From Streptomyces sp. NBC_01296 (GTDB lineage: Bacteria; Actinomycetota; Actinomycetes; Streptomycetales; Streptomycetaceae), in assembly GCF_035984415.1 (NCBI RefSeq), contig NZ_CP130720.1, positions 1,612,001-1,676,000 on the forward strand: DNA of 64,000 nt. The letters run 5' to 3'. Each line of letters opens with the position of its first letter. Position 1 is the stretch's first letter. The notes beneath the pieces are model-generated. The model made no database searches. It had not been told where the DNA came from and saw only the letters and a list, made by a program, of their open reading frames with translations. Positions 51,827-60,846 of this stretch are shown here, piece by piece. The position numbers and the translations under genes were made by a program.

Positions 51827-53509
51827 GTGCCGCCTCGCCTGCGTGCGTCGCTCCCCTGCCTGACCGCGGCCGCCCTGCTCGCCCTCTGCCTCGCCCCCGC
51901 CCCCGCGGCGGCCGAGCCCTACGCGACCTCGGACAGCCCGCTCGCGCTCACCCCGCCCATGGGCTGGAACAACTGGGCGCACTACATGTGCGACATCGAC
52001 GAGGCCAAGGTGGTCGCGAACGCCGACGCACTGGTGTCCAGGGGCCTCGCCGCCAAGGGCTACGACACGGTGACCGTCGACGACTGCTGGATGACCAAGA
52101 GCCGGGACGCGGACGGCAGCCTGGTCGTCGACACGCAGAAGTTCCCGCACGGCATGGCCTGGCTCGGCGAGTACCTGCACGACAAGGGCCTGAAGTTCGG
52201 CATCTACGAGGACGCGGGCTCCCTCACCTGCGAGCGCCACCCCGGCAGCGGCTCCCCCGACGGCGGCGGCCCGGACCACTACGCCCAGGACGCCCGGCAG
52301 TTCGCGTCGTGGAAGGTCGACTACGTCAAGATGGACGGCTGCAACCTGTGGGTGCCGCCCGGGAAGACGAAGGAGCAGGCGTACCGCGACGCGTACAACG
52401 CCGTCTCCGAAGGCCTGCGCGCGAGCGGCCGCGCCATGGTCCTCTCGGCCTCCGCCCCCGCCTACTTCCAGCAGGGCGAGTGGGGCGGCTCCGACTGGCA
52501 CAAGGTCCTCGGCTGGGTCGGCGAGACCGGCCAGCTGTGGCGCGAGGGCAAGGACATCAAGGTCTACAACGCGACCGCCCCGGCAACCTCCCGGTGGAGC
52601 TCGGTGCTGGGCAACTACGGCTACAACCGCTGGCTCGGCCGGTACGCGGGCCCCGGCAACTGGAACGACCCCGATTTCCTCATCGCGGGCGCCCCCGGGC
52701 TCACCGAGGCCGAGAGCCGCAGCCAGGTGGGCCTGTGGGCGATGATGGCGGCCCCGTTCATCCTGTCCTCCGACGTCTCGAAGCTCACCCCGGCCGGGCT
52801 GGCCGCCCTGGGCAACACCGACCTGATCGCGCTGGACCAGGACCCGATGGGCCGCCAGGGCGCGGTGCTCTCCGCCAACGCCACCTTCGAGGTGCTGGCC
52901 CGGCCGCTGGCCAACGGCGACCGCGCCGTCGCCGTGCTCAACCGGTCCGGCAGCACCCGGGACATCTCCGTACCGCTCTCCGACATCGGGCTGTACTCCT
53001 GCACGGTCGACGCCAAGGACCTGTGGAGCGGCAAGAGCACCGAGGTCTCGACCTCCCTGACCGGGAAGCTGGCCGCGCACGACACGGCGGTCTTCCGGCT
53101 CACCCCGCACGAGGGGTGCGCCGAGGCCCGGCCTACCGGGCAGATCACCGGGAACGGCGCCCAGTGCGCGGACGGGGTCAACACCACCGGGGTGGGCGCG
53201 GTGGTCCTTTCGCCGTGCACCGCGGCCGCGGACCAGCGCTGGGTCCTCGGATCCGACGCGAGCGTACGCCTGACCGGCAAATGCCTGTCGGCGAGCGAGG
53301 AAGGCCTCGTGGAACTGGCCGCCTGCGCGCCCGGGGAGCCGGGCCGGCACTGGACGCACCGCCGGGACGGAGCCCTCGTCGAGGACCTGAGCGGGCTGTG
53401 CCTGACGGCCCCCGCCGCGGCCGCCACCCCGGACGCCCCGGCCGAGCGGCTGCGGCTGGCCGAGTGCGGCGAGCACCGGGTCGACCAGGCCTGGTCCCTG
53501 CCGGTCTGA
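51827..53509 (+). CDS. Secreted GH27 alpha-galactosidase with ricin-type domain
   Basis: A 560-residue secreted enzyme. The signal peptide ends near AEPYATS (about residue 29). The GH27 TIM barrel carries TPPMGWNNWAHY, VDDCW, the nucleophile Asp170 in YVKMDGC and the acid/base Asp in GNWNDPDFL. A C-terminal beta domain follows (about 340-425), then a ricin-B-like carbohydrate-binding region (about 430-560) with repeated Q-x-W motifs (DQRWVLG, DQAWSLP). It removes terminal alpha-galactose (or alpha-N-acetylgalactosamine) from polymers. GTG start is fixed by AAGGAG five bases upstream. A strong terminator follows. Confidence 0.93.
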   Translation: MPPRLRASLPCLTAAALLALCLAPAPAAAEPYATSDSPLALTPPMGWNNWAHYMCDIDEAKVVANADALVSRGLAAKGYDTVTVDDCWMTKSRDADGSLVVDTQKFPHGMAWLGEYLHDKGLKFGIYEDAGSLTCERHPGSGSPDGGGPDHYAQDARQFASWKVDYVKMDGCNLWVPPGKTKEQAYRDAYNAVSEGLRASGRAMVLSASAPAYFQQGEWGGSDWHKVLGWVGETGQLWREGKDIKVYNATAPATSRWSSVLGNYGYNRWLGRYAGPGNWNDPDFLIAGAPGLTEAESRSQVGLWAMMAAPFILSSDVSKLTPAGLAALGNTDLIALDQDPMGRQGAVLSANATFEVLARPLANGDRAVAVLNRSGSTRDISVPLSDIGLYSCTVDAKDLWSGKSTEVSTSLTGKLAAHDTAVFRLTPHEGCAEARPTGQITGNGAQCADGVNTTGVGAVVLSPCTAAADQRWVLGSDASVRLTGKCLSASEEGLVELAACAPGEPGRHWTHRRDGALVEDLSGLCLTAPAAAATPDAPAERLRLAECGEHRVDQAWSLPV

Positions 53510-53518
53510 CGACCCGCC

Positions 53519-53564
53519 GGGCCGCCGTCGGGAGCCGACCCGGACGGCAGCCCGACGGCGGCCC
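53519..53564 (+). terminator. 14-bp hairpin terminator after the GH27 gene
   Basis: GGGCCGCCGTCGGG and its exact reverse complement form a 14-bp stem around an 18-nt loop, nine bases after the stop codon. No U-tract. Confidence 0.75.
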
Positions 53565-53694
53565 CGCTCTCGCAGCGGGCCACCGGCCCATGACGCAGCA
53601 CGCCGCACGACCAGACCGGACCGGACCCGCGGGCCCGGCACGGGACGGGGCCCGGATCAGACCCGGACCAGACCACGGAACGGTGACTCATCGG

Positions 53695-56016
53695 ATGACG
53701 AACTCCCCGCCCCGGCGCCGGCGGCGCGCACAGCTGCGCCACCGGGTCGCCCTCGCCACCCTGGCGGCCCTGCTCGGCGCCGGCTCCCCCGCACTGGCCG
53801 GCCCGGCCGGCCCGGCCGGCGCGTCGGCCCCCGCACCGAACCATGCGCGCGGGGCAGCGGCACACCAAGGCTCCCCCGGCGCGCCGGAGTCCCGGGCCTT
53901 CGACGCCGGGCCCGCGCGGGCGGCGCTGGAGCGGCTGCTGCCGCGCCACGCAGCCCAGTTCACCCTCGTACCCGATCCGGCCGCCGGCGCCGACCGGTTC
54001 ACCGTGTCCGGCTCGGCAGGCGCGATCACCGTGCGCGGGTCCACCGGGGCCACCCTGCTCACCGGCGTCGGCTGGTACCTCCAGCACGTCGCCGGGGCCG
54101 ACATCGGCTGGCCCGGCGACAGCATCGGCATGCTGCCCGCGCGGCTGCCCGCCGTGCCCGCGCCGGTCACCCGCAGCGCGCTCGTCCCGCACCGTTACGC
54201 TCTCAACGACACCGACGACGGCTACTCGGGCCCGTACCGCACCTTCGAGCAGCACCAGCGGCAGATCGACCTGCTCGCCCTGCATGGCATCAACGAGGTG
54301 TTCGTACAGGCCGGCGCCGAGTACCCCTACTACCGGGCGCTCCAGGGCTTCGGCTACTCCGCCGCCGAGCTGCGCGAGTGGATCCCCGGCCCCGGCCACC
54401 AGAGCTGGTGGCTGCTGCAGAACCTGAGCGGCTTCGGCGGCCCGGTCTCCGAGCGGCTGATGCAGGAGCGCGCCGAGCTCGGCGGGCGGATCGCCGAGCA
54501 GCTGCGCGGGCTCGGCATGACCCCGGTGCTGCCCGGCTACTTCGGCACGGTGCCGCCGGGGTTCGCCGCCCGCAACCCGGGCGGGACGACGGTGGCGCAG
54601 GGCGACTGGGCGGGCTTCGACCGGCCCGACTGGCTGGAGCCGTCCTCGCCGGTGTTCGGGAAGCTGGCCGCCGCGTACTACGCGGAGCAGCGCGCCGTGT
54701 TCGGGGACAGCACGATGTACCGGATGAGCCCGCTGCACGAGGGCGGGAAAGCGGGCGGCGTCGACGTGAAAGCGGCCGCCGGCGCCGTCCAGTCGGCGCT
54801 GCACGCCGCGCATCCGGGCGCTATGTGGGCGGTGCTGGGCTGGCAGGACAGCCCGAAGGCGGAGCTGCTCGCCGGGTTGGACACCTCGAAGCTGCTGATC
54901 CTCGACGGGCTGTCCGACCGCTACAACCGCCTGGACCGCGAGGCGCGCTGGGGCGGGGCCCCGTACGCGATGGGCACGATCCACAACTTCGGCGGGCACA
55001 CCACGATCGGCGCCAACACCTCCGTGTGGATCGAGCGGTTCGGCCCCTGGCGGGCCAAGGCCGGCAGCGCGCTGAAGGGCATCGCCTACCTGCCGGAGGC
55101 CACCGGCACCAACCCGGCCGCGTTCGACCTGTTCACCGATCTCGCCTGGGAGCCCGGGACGATCGACCAGCGCAAGTGGTTCGCCGATTTCGCGGGCCGC
55201 CGGTACGGACGGCCCGACAAGGAGGCCGCGGCCGCCTGGGAGGAGCTGCGCACCGGCCCGTACAGCACCTCCTCGGGCCTGTGGTCGGAGTCCCAGGACA
55301 GCCTGTTCACCGCCCGGCCCGGCCTGACCGCGGCGGGGGCGGCGTACTGGAGCCCCAAGTCGATGCGCTACCCGGCCGATTCCGTCCGCCGGGCCCTGGA
55401 CCACCTGCTCAAGGTGGATCCGAAGCTCCGCGGCTCCAGTGCCTACCGCTTCGACCTGGTGGACACCGCCCGGCAGGCCCTCGCCAACCACTCGCGGGTG
55501 CTGCTGCCGAAGATCAAGGCGGCCTACGAGGCCAGGGACCTGACCCGGTTCCGCGAGCTGACCGGCCAATGGGCGGACGGGGAGCGGAAGTTGGATAAAG
55601 TCACCGGCTCCGACCCGAACTTCCTCCTCGGCAACTGGCTCTCCGCGGCCCGCTCCTGGGGCGCCGACGAAGCCGAGCAGGACCGCTACGAGTACGACGC
55701 CCGCTCGATCCTGAGCGTGTGGGGCCGGCGCAGCACCAGCGAGGGCGGCTTCCTGCACGACTACGCGAACCGCGAATGGAGCGGGCTGATCGGGGAGTTG
55801 TACGCGCCCCGCTGGGCGGCCTACTTCGAGACGCTCGAGGAGTCGCTGGTCCGGCGGGCGGCGCCCCGGGAGATCGACTGGCACGCGTACGAGGAAGACT
55901 GGGCCCGGCGCACCACCCGGCACCCGAGCGGGGCGAACGGCCCGAGCGGGGATCCGCACGGCCTGGCCACGGCCGTCGCCGCGGCGCTGAAGTCCTGGGA
56001 GGGGGCCGTCCGCTGA
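53695..56016 (+). CDS. Secreted GH89 alpha-N-acetylglucosaminidase
   Basis: A 773-residue secreted enzyme of the GH89 (NAGLU) family. A basic signal peptide (PPRRRRRAQLRHRVALATLA) ends about residue 37. The N-terminal domain (about 65-150) precedes the TIM barrel opening HRYALNDTDDGYSGPYRTFEQHQRQIDLLALHGINEVF. GYFGTVPPGF, RMSPLHEGG and GTIHNFGGHTTIGAN are typical active-site segments. A long helical C-terminal domain follows. It releases terminal alpha-linked GlcNAc, as in animal glycans such as heparan or mucin. Start is ATG, or GTG four codons upstream; ribosome spacing does not decide. Followed by a terminator. Confidence 0.9.
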   Translation: MTNSPPRRRRRAQLRHRVALATLAALLGAGSPALAGPAGPAGASAPAPNHARGAAAHQGSPGAPESRAFDAGPARAALERLLPRHAAQFTLVPDPAAGADRFTVSGSAGAITVRGSTGATLLTGVGWYLQHVAGADIGWPGDSIGMLPARLPAVPAPVTRSALVPHRYALNDTDDGYSGPYRTFEQHQRQIDLLALHGINEVFVQAGAEYPYYRALQGFGYSAAELREWIPGPGHQSWWLLQNLSGFGGPVSERLMQERAELGGRIAEQLRGLGMTPVLPGYFGTVPPGFAARNPGGTTVAQGDWAGFDRPDWLEPSSPVFGKLAAAYYAEQRAVFGDSTMYRMSPLHEGGKAGGVDVKAAAGAVQSALHAAHPGAMWAVLGWQDSPKAELLAGLDTSKLLILDGLSDRYNRLDREARWGGAPYAMGTIHNFGGHTTIGANTSVWIERFGPWRAKAGSALKGIAYLPEATGTNPAAFDLFTDLAWEPGTIDQRKWFADFAGRRYGRPDKEAAAAWEELRTGPYSTSSGLWSESQDSLFTARPGLTAAGAAYWSPKSMRYPADSVRRALDHLLKVDPKLRGSSAYRFDLVDTARQALANHSRVLLPKIKAAYEARDLTRFRELTGQWADGERKLDKVTGSDPNFLLGNWLSAARSWGADEAEQDRYEYDARSILSVWGRRSTSEGGFLHDYANREWSGLIGELYAPRWAAYFETLEESLVRRAAPREIDWHAYEEDWARRTTRHPSGANGPSGDPHGLATAVAAALKSWEGAVR

Positions 56017-56159
56017 CCTTCTACACCACCCGGCGCGGCGGCGGTCGGATCATGCGCTGATCATCACCCGCCCGTGGGAATCCCGGTGCTCGTGCGAGGG
56101 AGAAACCCTCCTGCGGTTCGACGCGCGGCACGGCACTCGGTTGACTGTCCGGAACGATC

Positions 56160-56194
56160 AGGGGCGGCCGTCGGAGCATCCGGCGGCCGCCCCT
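56160..56194 (+). terminator. Hairpin after the GH89 gene
   Basis: AGGGGCGGCCG pairs with CGGCCGCCCCT, an 11-bp stem with a 13-nt loop, followed by T. It separates the GH89 gene from the prenyl-synthase operon. Confidence 0.65.
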
Positions 56195-56237
56195 TCCGAC
56201 GCCGCGACGGCCTGACGCCAGCAGGAGTGCACCGCGC

Positions 56238-56627
56238 ATGTCCCAGACCGGACACGAACGGCCCGGGCAGCCCGGGCATCCCGCACGGCCCGGGCCTGAG
56301 GGCGCCGCGCAGGACGATGCCCCGCCCGCCGGGGACCACGAGCCCACCGACGACCGCAAGCCCGCCGTGACCCTGGAGCTGCTGACGCTCCTCGCCGCCG
56401 GGGTCGCCGATCTGGCCCTCGACCAGTTACGGCAGTCCGCCGACCGGGCCCAGGACGTACTGCGCCGCCCCGACCTGCGGGACCTGCTCACGGACGGGGT
56501 CGTGGAACTGCGCAAGCGCGGCGAGCTGGCCACCCGCAGGTCGGGCGCGGGAGCGGAGAACCACCTGGAGACCATGGCCCGGCGGGCCGCCGAGCGGGTC
56601 GCCGGCGAGGGCCACCCCCGTGCATGA
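56238..56627 (+). CDS. Small hypothetical protein of the prenyl-synthase operon
   Basis: A 129-residue protein. The N-terminal 45 residues are Gly/Pro/Glu-rich and probably disordered. The rest is helical: TLELLTLLAAGVADLALDQLRQSADRAQDVLRRPDLRDLLTDG. No signal peptide; the hydrophobic helix is short and amphipathic, so membrane association is possible. Its stop overlaps the polyprenyl synthase start by 8 bp, so the two are translationally coupled. I do not recognise the family. It may be a helper or membrane anchor for the synthase; this is inference. Confidence 0.68.
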   Translation: MSQTGHERPGQPGHPARPGPEGAAQDDAPPAGDHEPTDDRKPAVTLELLTLLAAGVADLALDQLRQSADRAQDVLRRPDLRDLLTDGVVELRKRGELATRRSGAGAENHLETMARRAAERVAGEGHPRA

Positions 56628-57654
56628 CCACACCGGCTTCAAGGAGCGCATCGACGAGGTGCTGGTCCGGCTGGCCGACGAGGAGGAGCAGGCACTGCTC
56701 GGGCTGCACGTCGAACTCTTCCCGCTGTCCGAGCAGTTGCGCCGCTCGCTGGCGAGCGGGAAGCGGATCCGGGCCGCGTACCTGTACTGGGGCTGGCGGG
56801 CGGCGGGGCAGCCCGACTGCGAGGGCGTGATCCGGGCCGCGGCCGCGATGGAGCTCGTCCACGCCGCCGCCTGCACCCACGACGACATCATCGACGACAG
56901 CCGGATGCGGCACGGCCGGCTCACCGCGCACGCCGCCTTCGCCGCCGCCGGGCAGCGCTCCACCGCCCTCGCGATGATCCTCGGCGACCTTCTGATGGGG
57001 TACGCCGGACACGTCTTCAGCTCCTGCGGACTGCCCGGCGCCTACCTGGCCCGGACCGTCCCCCTCTGGGCCACCCTGCTGCGCGAGACGATGGCGGGCG
57101 AGTTCCTGGAGGTGCTGCGCACCCGGGCCCAGCCGGCCCGGGAGCCGCAGGTCGCGGAGTCGTTGGAGGTGGCCCGCTTCAAGACGGCCAAGTACACCGT
57201 CGAGCGGCCGCTGCACCTGGGCGCCACCCTCGGCGGGGGCTCCCGCGCCCTGCTGGACGCCTTCTCCGCGTACGGGCTCCCGCTCGGCGAGGCCTTCCAG
57301 CTGCGCGACGACCTGCTGGGCACCTTCGGTGACCCGGCCAGGACCGGGAAATCGAACGTGGACGACCTGCGGGACGGCAAACCGACCGCGCTGCTCGCCC
57401 TGACCGTTGCGGCGGCCGGCGCCGACGACCGGCGGCTGCTCGCCAAGCTGGTCGGCCGGCCCGACCTCGGCGGCGAAGAGGCCGCGGCCGTACGCGAGTT
57501 GATGGAGCGCTGCGGGGCCCGGCAGCAGGTCGAGGACATGATCCGGGAGCGCATCGCCCGGGCCGCCGCCGCGCTGGACGCCGTACCGATGCCCGCGGAG
57601 GCGCGGTCCGCGCTGTGCGAGCTCGCCGGAACCGCGGCCGAGCGCTCGCTGTAG
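56620..57654 (+). CDS. Trans-isoprenyl (polyprenyl) diphosphate synthase
   Basis: A 344-residue all-helical prenyltransferase that condenses isopentenyl diphosphate with allylic diphosphates. The first Asp-rich motif is HDDIIDD (about 87-93). The second is LRDDLLGTFGDPARTGKS (about 226-243), followed by the conserved Lys-bearing DLRDGKPTALL. A Gly-Lys-Arg (SGKRIRA) for diphosphate binding is near residue 47. The side chains upstream of the first motif that set chain length cannot be interpreted confidently. GTG start after GAGGG. It is coupled to the small helical protein upstream and lies 171 bp before a DUF2236 oxygenase gene. Confidence 0.92.
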   Translation: MHDHTGFKERIDEVLVRLADEEEQALLGLHVELFPLSEQLRRSLASGKRIRAAYLYWGWRAAGQPDCEGVIRAAAAMELVHAAACTHDDIIDDSRMRHGRLTAHAAFAAAGQRSTALAMILGDLLMGYAGHVFSSCGLPGAYLARTVPLWATLLRETMAGEFLEVLRTRAQPAREPQVAESLEVARFKTAKYTVERPLHLGATLGGGSRALLDAFSAYGLPLGEAFQLRDDLLGTFGDPARTGKSNVDDLRDGKPTALLALTVAAAGADDRRLLAKLVGRPDLGGEEAAAVRELMERCGARQQVEDMIRERIARAAAALDAVPMPAEARSALCELAGTAAERSL

Positions 57655-57825
57655 CCGCGGGCGGCGCCCGGCCCACGGCCGCCGGCCTCCCGGCCCGCTC
57701 CGGCCGCCGGATCCCGTACCCGCACCCCCGCCCCCACTCGCATACCCGCGTGCCGCGTACCCGCCGTACCCGCGGGCCCTCTCGCGCCCCCTCGCGCACC
57801 CGAACAGACGAGAAGGACCAGTGAA

Positions 57826-59007
57826 GTGACCACCGCCAACACCGCCTCGCCACGCCCCCGTTACGACGACGCCGCCCTCGACGCCCTGTCCGCCCAGGGT
57901 GATCCGCTCGCCGACGAGACCGTCGCCGCGCTGTTCCACCGGGGCGAGGTGGGCGACTTCAACACGCTCATGCGGTTCTTCACCACCGCCGGGGACCCGC
58001 TCCCCGAGCGTCTCCCGGCCTCCGCGCGCGCCTATTTCGAGGCCACCGCCGTGCCCCCGGCCTGGGTCGACTGGGACGTCATGGAACAGGCCCGGCTGTT
58101 CTTCATGGACAACGCCGCCCACATCAACACCGGCCTGTCCTTCGCCGCGATGCCCGTCAGCTACGCCGTCCCCCGGATGGCCCGGCTGCTCTCCTCGACG
58201 CACTCGCTCGCGTACCCCTCCCGGCGGATGGCCAACACCGGCCAGTTCGTCACGTACCTCATGCGGACCGACTCCTTCGCCGAGGGCAGCAAGTTCATCC
58301 CGGCCGCGCAGAAGGTCCGGCTGCTGCACGCGGCGGTACGCCACCACCTGCGCCACGGCGGCCACTGGGACGTCGAGCGGGACGGCCTGCCCATCTGCCA
58401 GGAGGACATGATCGCCGGGCAGACCTTCTTCTCGCTGCTGGTGCTCGACGCCATGCACCGGCTCGGCATCCACATGAGCGAGGAGGGCGCGGAGGCGTAC
58501 TACTACGCCTGGCGGGTCGTGGCCGCCCTGCTGGGCTGCGACATGTCGGCCGTACCCGAAAACCTCACCGAGGCCCGCGCGTACTGCGACCTCTACCTGC
58601 TGCGCCATCTCGGCCCCTCCCCGGAGGGCGTCGGCCTCAACGCACAGCTGCTGCGGCTGTACGAGGACGTGGTCCCCGGCACGCTCTTCGACCCCGTGGT
58701 CCCGGCCACCGTCCGCTACCTGGTCGGCGACACCATCGGCGACTGGCTGGAGATCCCGCGCAGCCCGTGGGACTCGGCGGCCAAGGCCGTCCCCGTGTTC
58801 CTGGGGTTGCTGGAGACCCTCGAGGACAGCAGCCCCCTCGCGGAGTGGGCGCTCGACAAGGCGGGCTCGCTGCTCGCCGGCTTCGAGCTGTCCGCGCTGA
58901 CCCGGGGCCGGGTCATGCACCACGCCATCCCGGCGGAGCTGAAGGCGGAGTACGGGGTGAAGGCGCCGCGCACCGGCCGCTGGGTGCCGCCGGCGCCGGT
59001 GCACTGA
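57826..59007 (+). CDS. DUF2236 oxygenase (rubber oxygenase/MpaB-like)
   Basis: A 393-residue helical protein of the DUF2236 family, which includes the latex-clearing rubber oxygenase Lcp (heme b, cleaves polyisoprene) and fungal MpaB, which cleaves a farnesyl chain. Readable features are AVPPAWVDWDVMEQARLFF, MANTGQFVTYLM, the conserved AQKVRLLHAAVRHHLRHGGHW (His/Lys/Arg near the heme) and TFFSLLVLDAMHRLGI. No signal peptide, unlike secreted Lcp, so it is intracellular. GTG start after AAGGA. Beside a prenyl diphosphate synthase it may oxidatively cleave or modify an isoprenoid. Substrate is unproved. Confidence 0.85.
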   Translation: MTTANTASPRPRYDDAALDALSAQGDPLADETVAALFHRGEVGDFNTLMRFFTTAGDPLPERLPASARAYFEATAVPPAWVDWDVMEQARLFFMDNAAHINTGLSFAAMPVSYAVPRMARLLSSTHSLAYPSRRMANTGQFVTYLMRTDSFAEGSKFIPAAQKVRLLHAAVRHHLRHGGHWDVERDGLPICQEDMIAGQTFFSLLVLDAMHRLGIHMSEEGAEAYYYAWRVVAALLGCDMSAVPENLTEARAYCDLYLLRHLGPSPEGVGLNAQLLRLYEDVVPGTLFDPVVPATVRYLVGDTIGDWLEIPRSPWDSAAKAVPVFLGLLETLEDSSPLAEWALDKAGSLLAGFELSALTRGRVMHHAIPAELKAEYGVKAPRTGRWVPPAPVH

Positions 59008-59148
59008 GCCCTGAGCACTGAGCACTGACCCGAACGGGGCCGAACGGGCGGGGCCGGGCGCAGGCCCGCCGGGGTCGGAGTGACACTGGAACCGGCGGGC
59101 GGGTCCCCTCCCGTACCGGCACCCGGCTTCGCGGCGGACGGTGACTGC

Positions 59149-60753
59149 ATGACCCGTGTGAAGGCAGACCAGGGGCGACGGCGCCGCATCCTGGGCGGCG
59201 CCGTCTGCGGGCTGGTCGCCGCCTGCGCGGGACTGGCGCTGGCGGAGCTGGCTTCGGCGGCCGTCCGGCCGGAGTCCTCCCCGATCACCGCGGTCGGCGG
59301 CGCCGTCGTCGACCGTACGCCGGTCGGCGTCAAGGAATGGGCGATCCGGGAGTTCGGCACCGCCGACAAACTGCTGCTGGCCCTCGGGATCACCGTCGTG
59401 CTGGGTGCGGTCGCCGCCCTGGCCGGGGTGCTCGCCGTACGGCACCTGCCCGCCGGGATCGCGCTCGCCGGCGGCTTCGGGCTGGTCGGGGCGCTGGCCG
59501 CGCTCAGCCGGCCGGAGGCGACCTGGCGCGATGCGCTGCCGTCGCTGGTGGGCGGGCTGGCCGCTGCCGGGGTGCTGTACCTGCTGGTCCGCGCGCTGAC
59601 CGGGCCCCGCCCGGTGGGCGCGCCGCCGGGCGGGGCCTGGTCGATGGACCGGCGCGGCTTCGGCCGACTGGTCGCCGCGACCCTCGCGGCCTCGGCCGGG
59701 ATCGGGTACGCGGGGCGCCGGCTCGGCGCGTACGGCTCGGCGGGGGCCACGGCCTCCCGGGCGGATCTGGTCCTGCCGGAGCCGGCCGTGCCCGCGCCGC
59801 CCGTCCCGCCCGGCGCGGACCTGCGGGTACCCGGCATCTCCCGGTTCATCACGCCCAACCGGGACTTCTACCGGGTGGACACCGCACTGGTCGTCCCCCG
59901 GGTGGACGCGGACACCTGGCGGCTGCGCATCCACGGGGACGGCGTCTCCCACCCGCTCGAATTCGGGCTGCGCGATCTGCTGGCCCGCCCGCTCGTCGAG
60001 CACGACATCACCCTCTGCTGCGTGTCGAACGAGGTCGGGGGCCCGTACGCGGGCAATGCCCGCTGGCTCGGCGTGCGCCTGGCCGACCTGCTGCGCGAGG
60101 CGGGGGTCCGGCCGCCCTCGCAGGGAGGTCCGGCGGACCAGCTGGTGGCGCGGTCGGTGGACGGGATGACGATCGGCTCGCCCGTCGAGACGGTCATGGA
60201 CGGCCGGGACGCGCTGCTGGCCGTCGGGATGAACGGCGAGCCGCTGCCCTTCGCGCACGGGTTCCCCGTACGGATGGTCGTACCGGGCCTGTACGGGTAC
60301 GTCTCGGCGTGCAAGTGGCTGCGCGAGCTGCAGCTGACGACGTTCGCGGCGTACGACGCGTACTGGGTGCGCCGGTCCTGGGCTCAGCAGGCCCCGGTCA
60401 AGACGCAGTCCCGGATCGACACCCCGCGCCCGTCCGCCGAACCGGAGGAGGGCCGGGTGGCGGTGGCCGGGGTGGCGTGGGCGCAGCACCGCGGGATTTC
60501 CCGGGTCGAGGTACGGGTAGACGCGGGCCCGTGGCACGAGGCCCGGCTGGGGGCCGCGGACGGCAACGACACCTGGCGGCAGTGGGTGTGGGAGTGGGAG
60601 GCGGCCCCCGGGCGGCACACCCTGGAGGTCCGCGCCACGGACGGCACGGGCGCCGTCCAGACGGGCGTGCGCACCGGGACCGTCCCCGACGGGGCGACCG
60701 GGTGGCACTCGGTGTCGGTGCGTGTCCGGTCCCGCAACAGAACCACCCCCTGA
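59149..60753 (+). CDS. Membrane molybdopterin oxidoreductase (sulfite-oxidase family)
   Basis: A 534-residue protein. An N-terminal membrane part with about four helices (residues 14-175) is followed by a twin-arginine-like MDRRGFGRL and another hydrophobic stretch (about 165-190). The sulfite-oxidase-type domain (about 240-430) follows, with the likely molybdenum-binding Cys in DITLCCVSNEVGG (Cys291) and RMVVPGLYGYVSACKWLREL. A Mo-co dimerisation domain (about 445-530) ends the protein. No heme domain. Mo-enzyme family is clear; whether it oxidises sulfite or reduces sulfoxides cannot be told. ATG at 59149 is preferred; an upstream GTG would add 23 non-hydrophobic residues. Confidence 0.86.
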   Translation: MTRVKADQGRRRRILGGAVCGLVAACAGLALAELASAAVRPESSPITAVGGAVVDRTPVGVKEWAIREFGTADKLLLALGITVVLGAVAALAGVLAVRHLPAGIALAGGFGLVGALAALSRPEATWRDALPSLVGGLAAAGVLYLLVRALTGPRPVGAPPGGAWSMDRRGFGRLVAATLAASAGIGYAGRRLGAYGSAGATASRADLVLPEPAVPAPPVPPGADLRVPGISRFITPNRDFYRVDTALVVPRVDADTWRLRIHGDGVSHPLEFGLRDLLARPLVEHDITLCCVSNEVGGPYAGNARWLGVRLADLLREAGVRPPSQGGPADQLVARSVDGMTIGSPVETVMDGRDALLAVGMNGEPLPFAHGFPVRMVVPGLYGYVSACKWLRELQLTTFAAYDAYWVRRSWAQQAPVKTQSRIDTPRPSAEPEEGRVAVAGVAWAQHRGISRVEVRVDAGPWHEARLGAADGNDTWRQWVWEWEAAPGRHTLEVRATDGTGAVQTGVRTGTVPDGATGWHSVSVRVRSRNRTTP

Positions 60754-60769
60754 CAGGCACCACCCCCCG

Positions 60770-60815
60770 ACAATTATCACTCTACGCTATTTCATGTTAC
60801 TCTAAGTATCCAAAG
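60770..60815 (+). promoter_or_regulatory. AT-rich promoter region of the CHAT operon
   Basis: An unusually AT-rich patch (TTATCACTCTACGCTATTTC and following bases) in an otherwise GC-rich region, 32-77 bp before the CHAT gene. ACTCTA occurs twice 21 bp apart. Most likely the promoter. Confidence 0.5.
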
Positions 60816-60846
60816 CGGCCTTGGCGGGTAGACCGGAGGCTTTCCT

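Noticed and set aside
57826..59007. Naming the DUF2236 protein a latex-clearing protein
   Set aside because: It lacks the secretion signal of Lcp and the family has diverse substrates.
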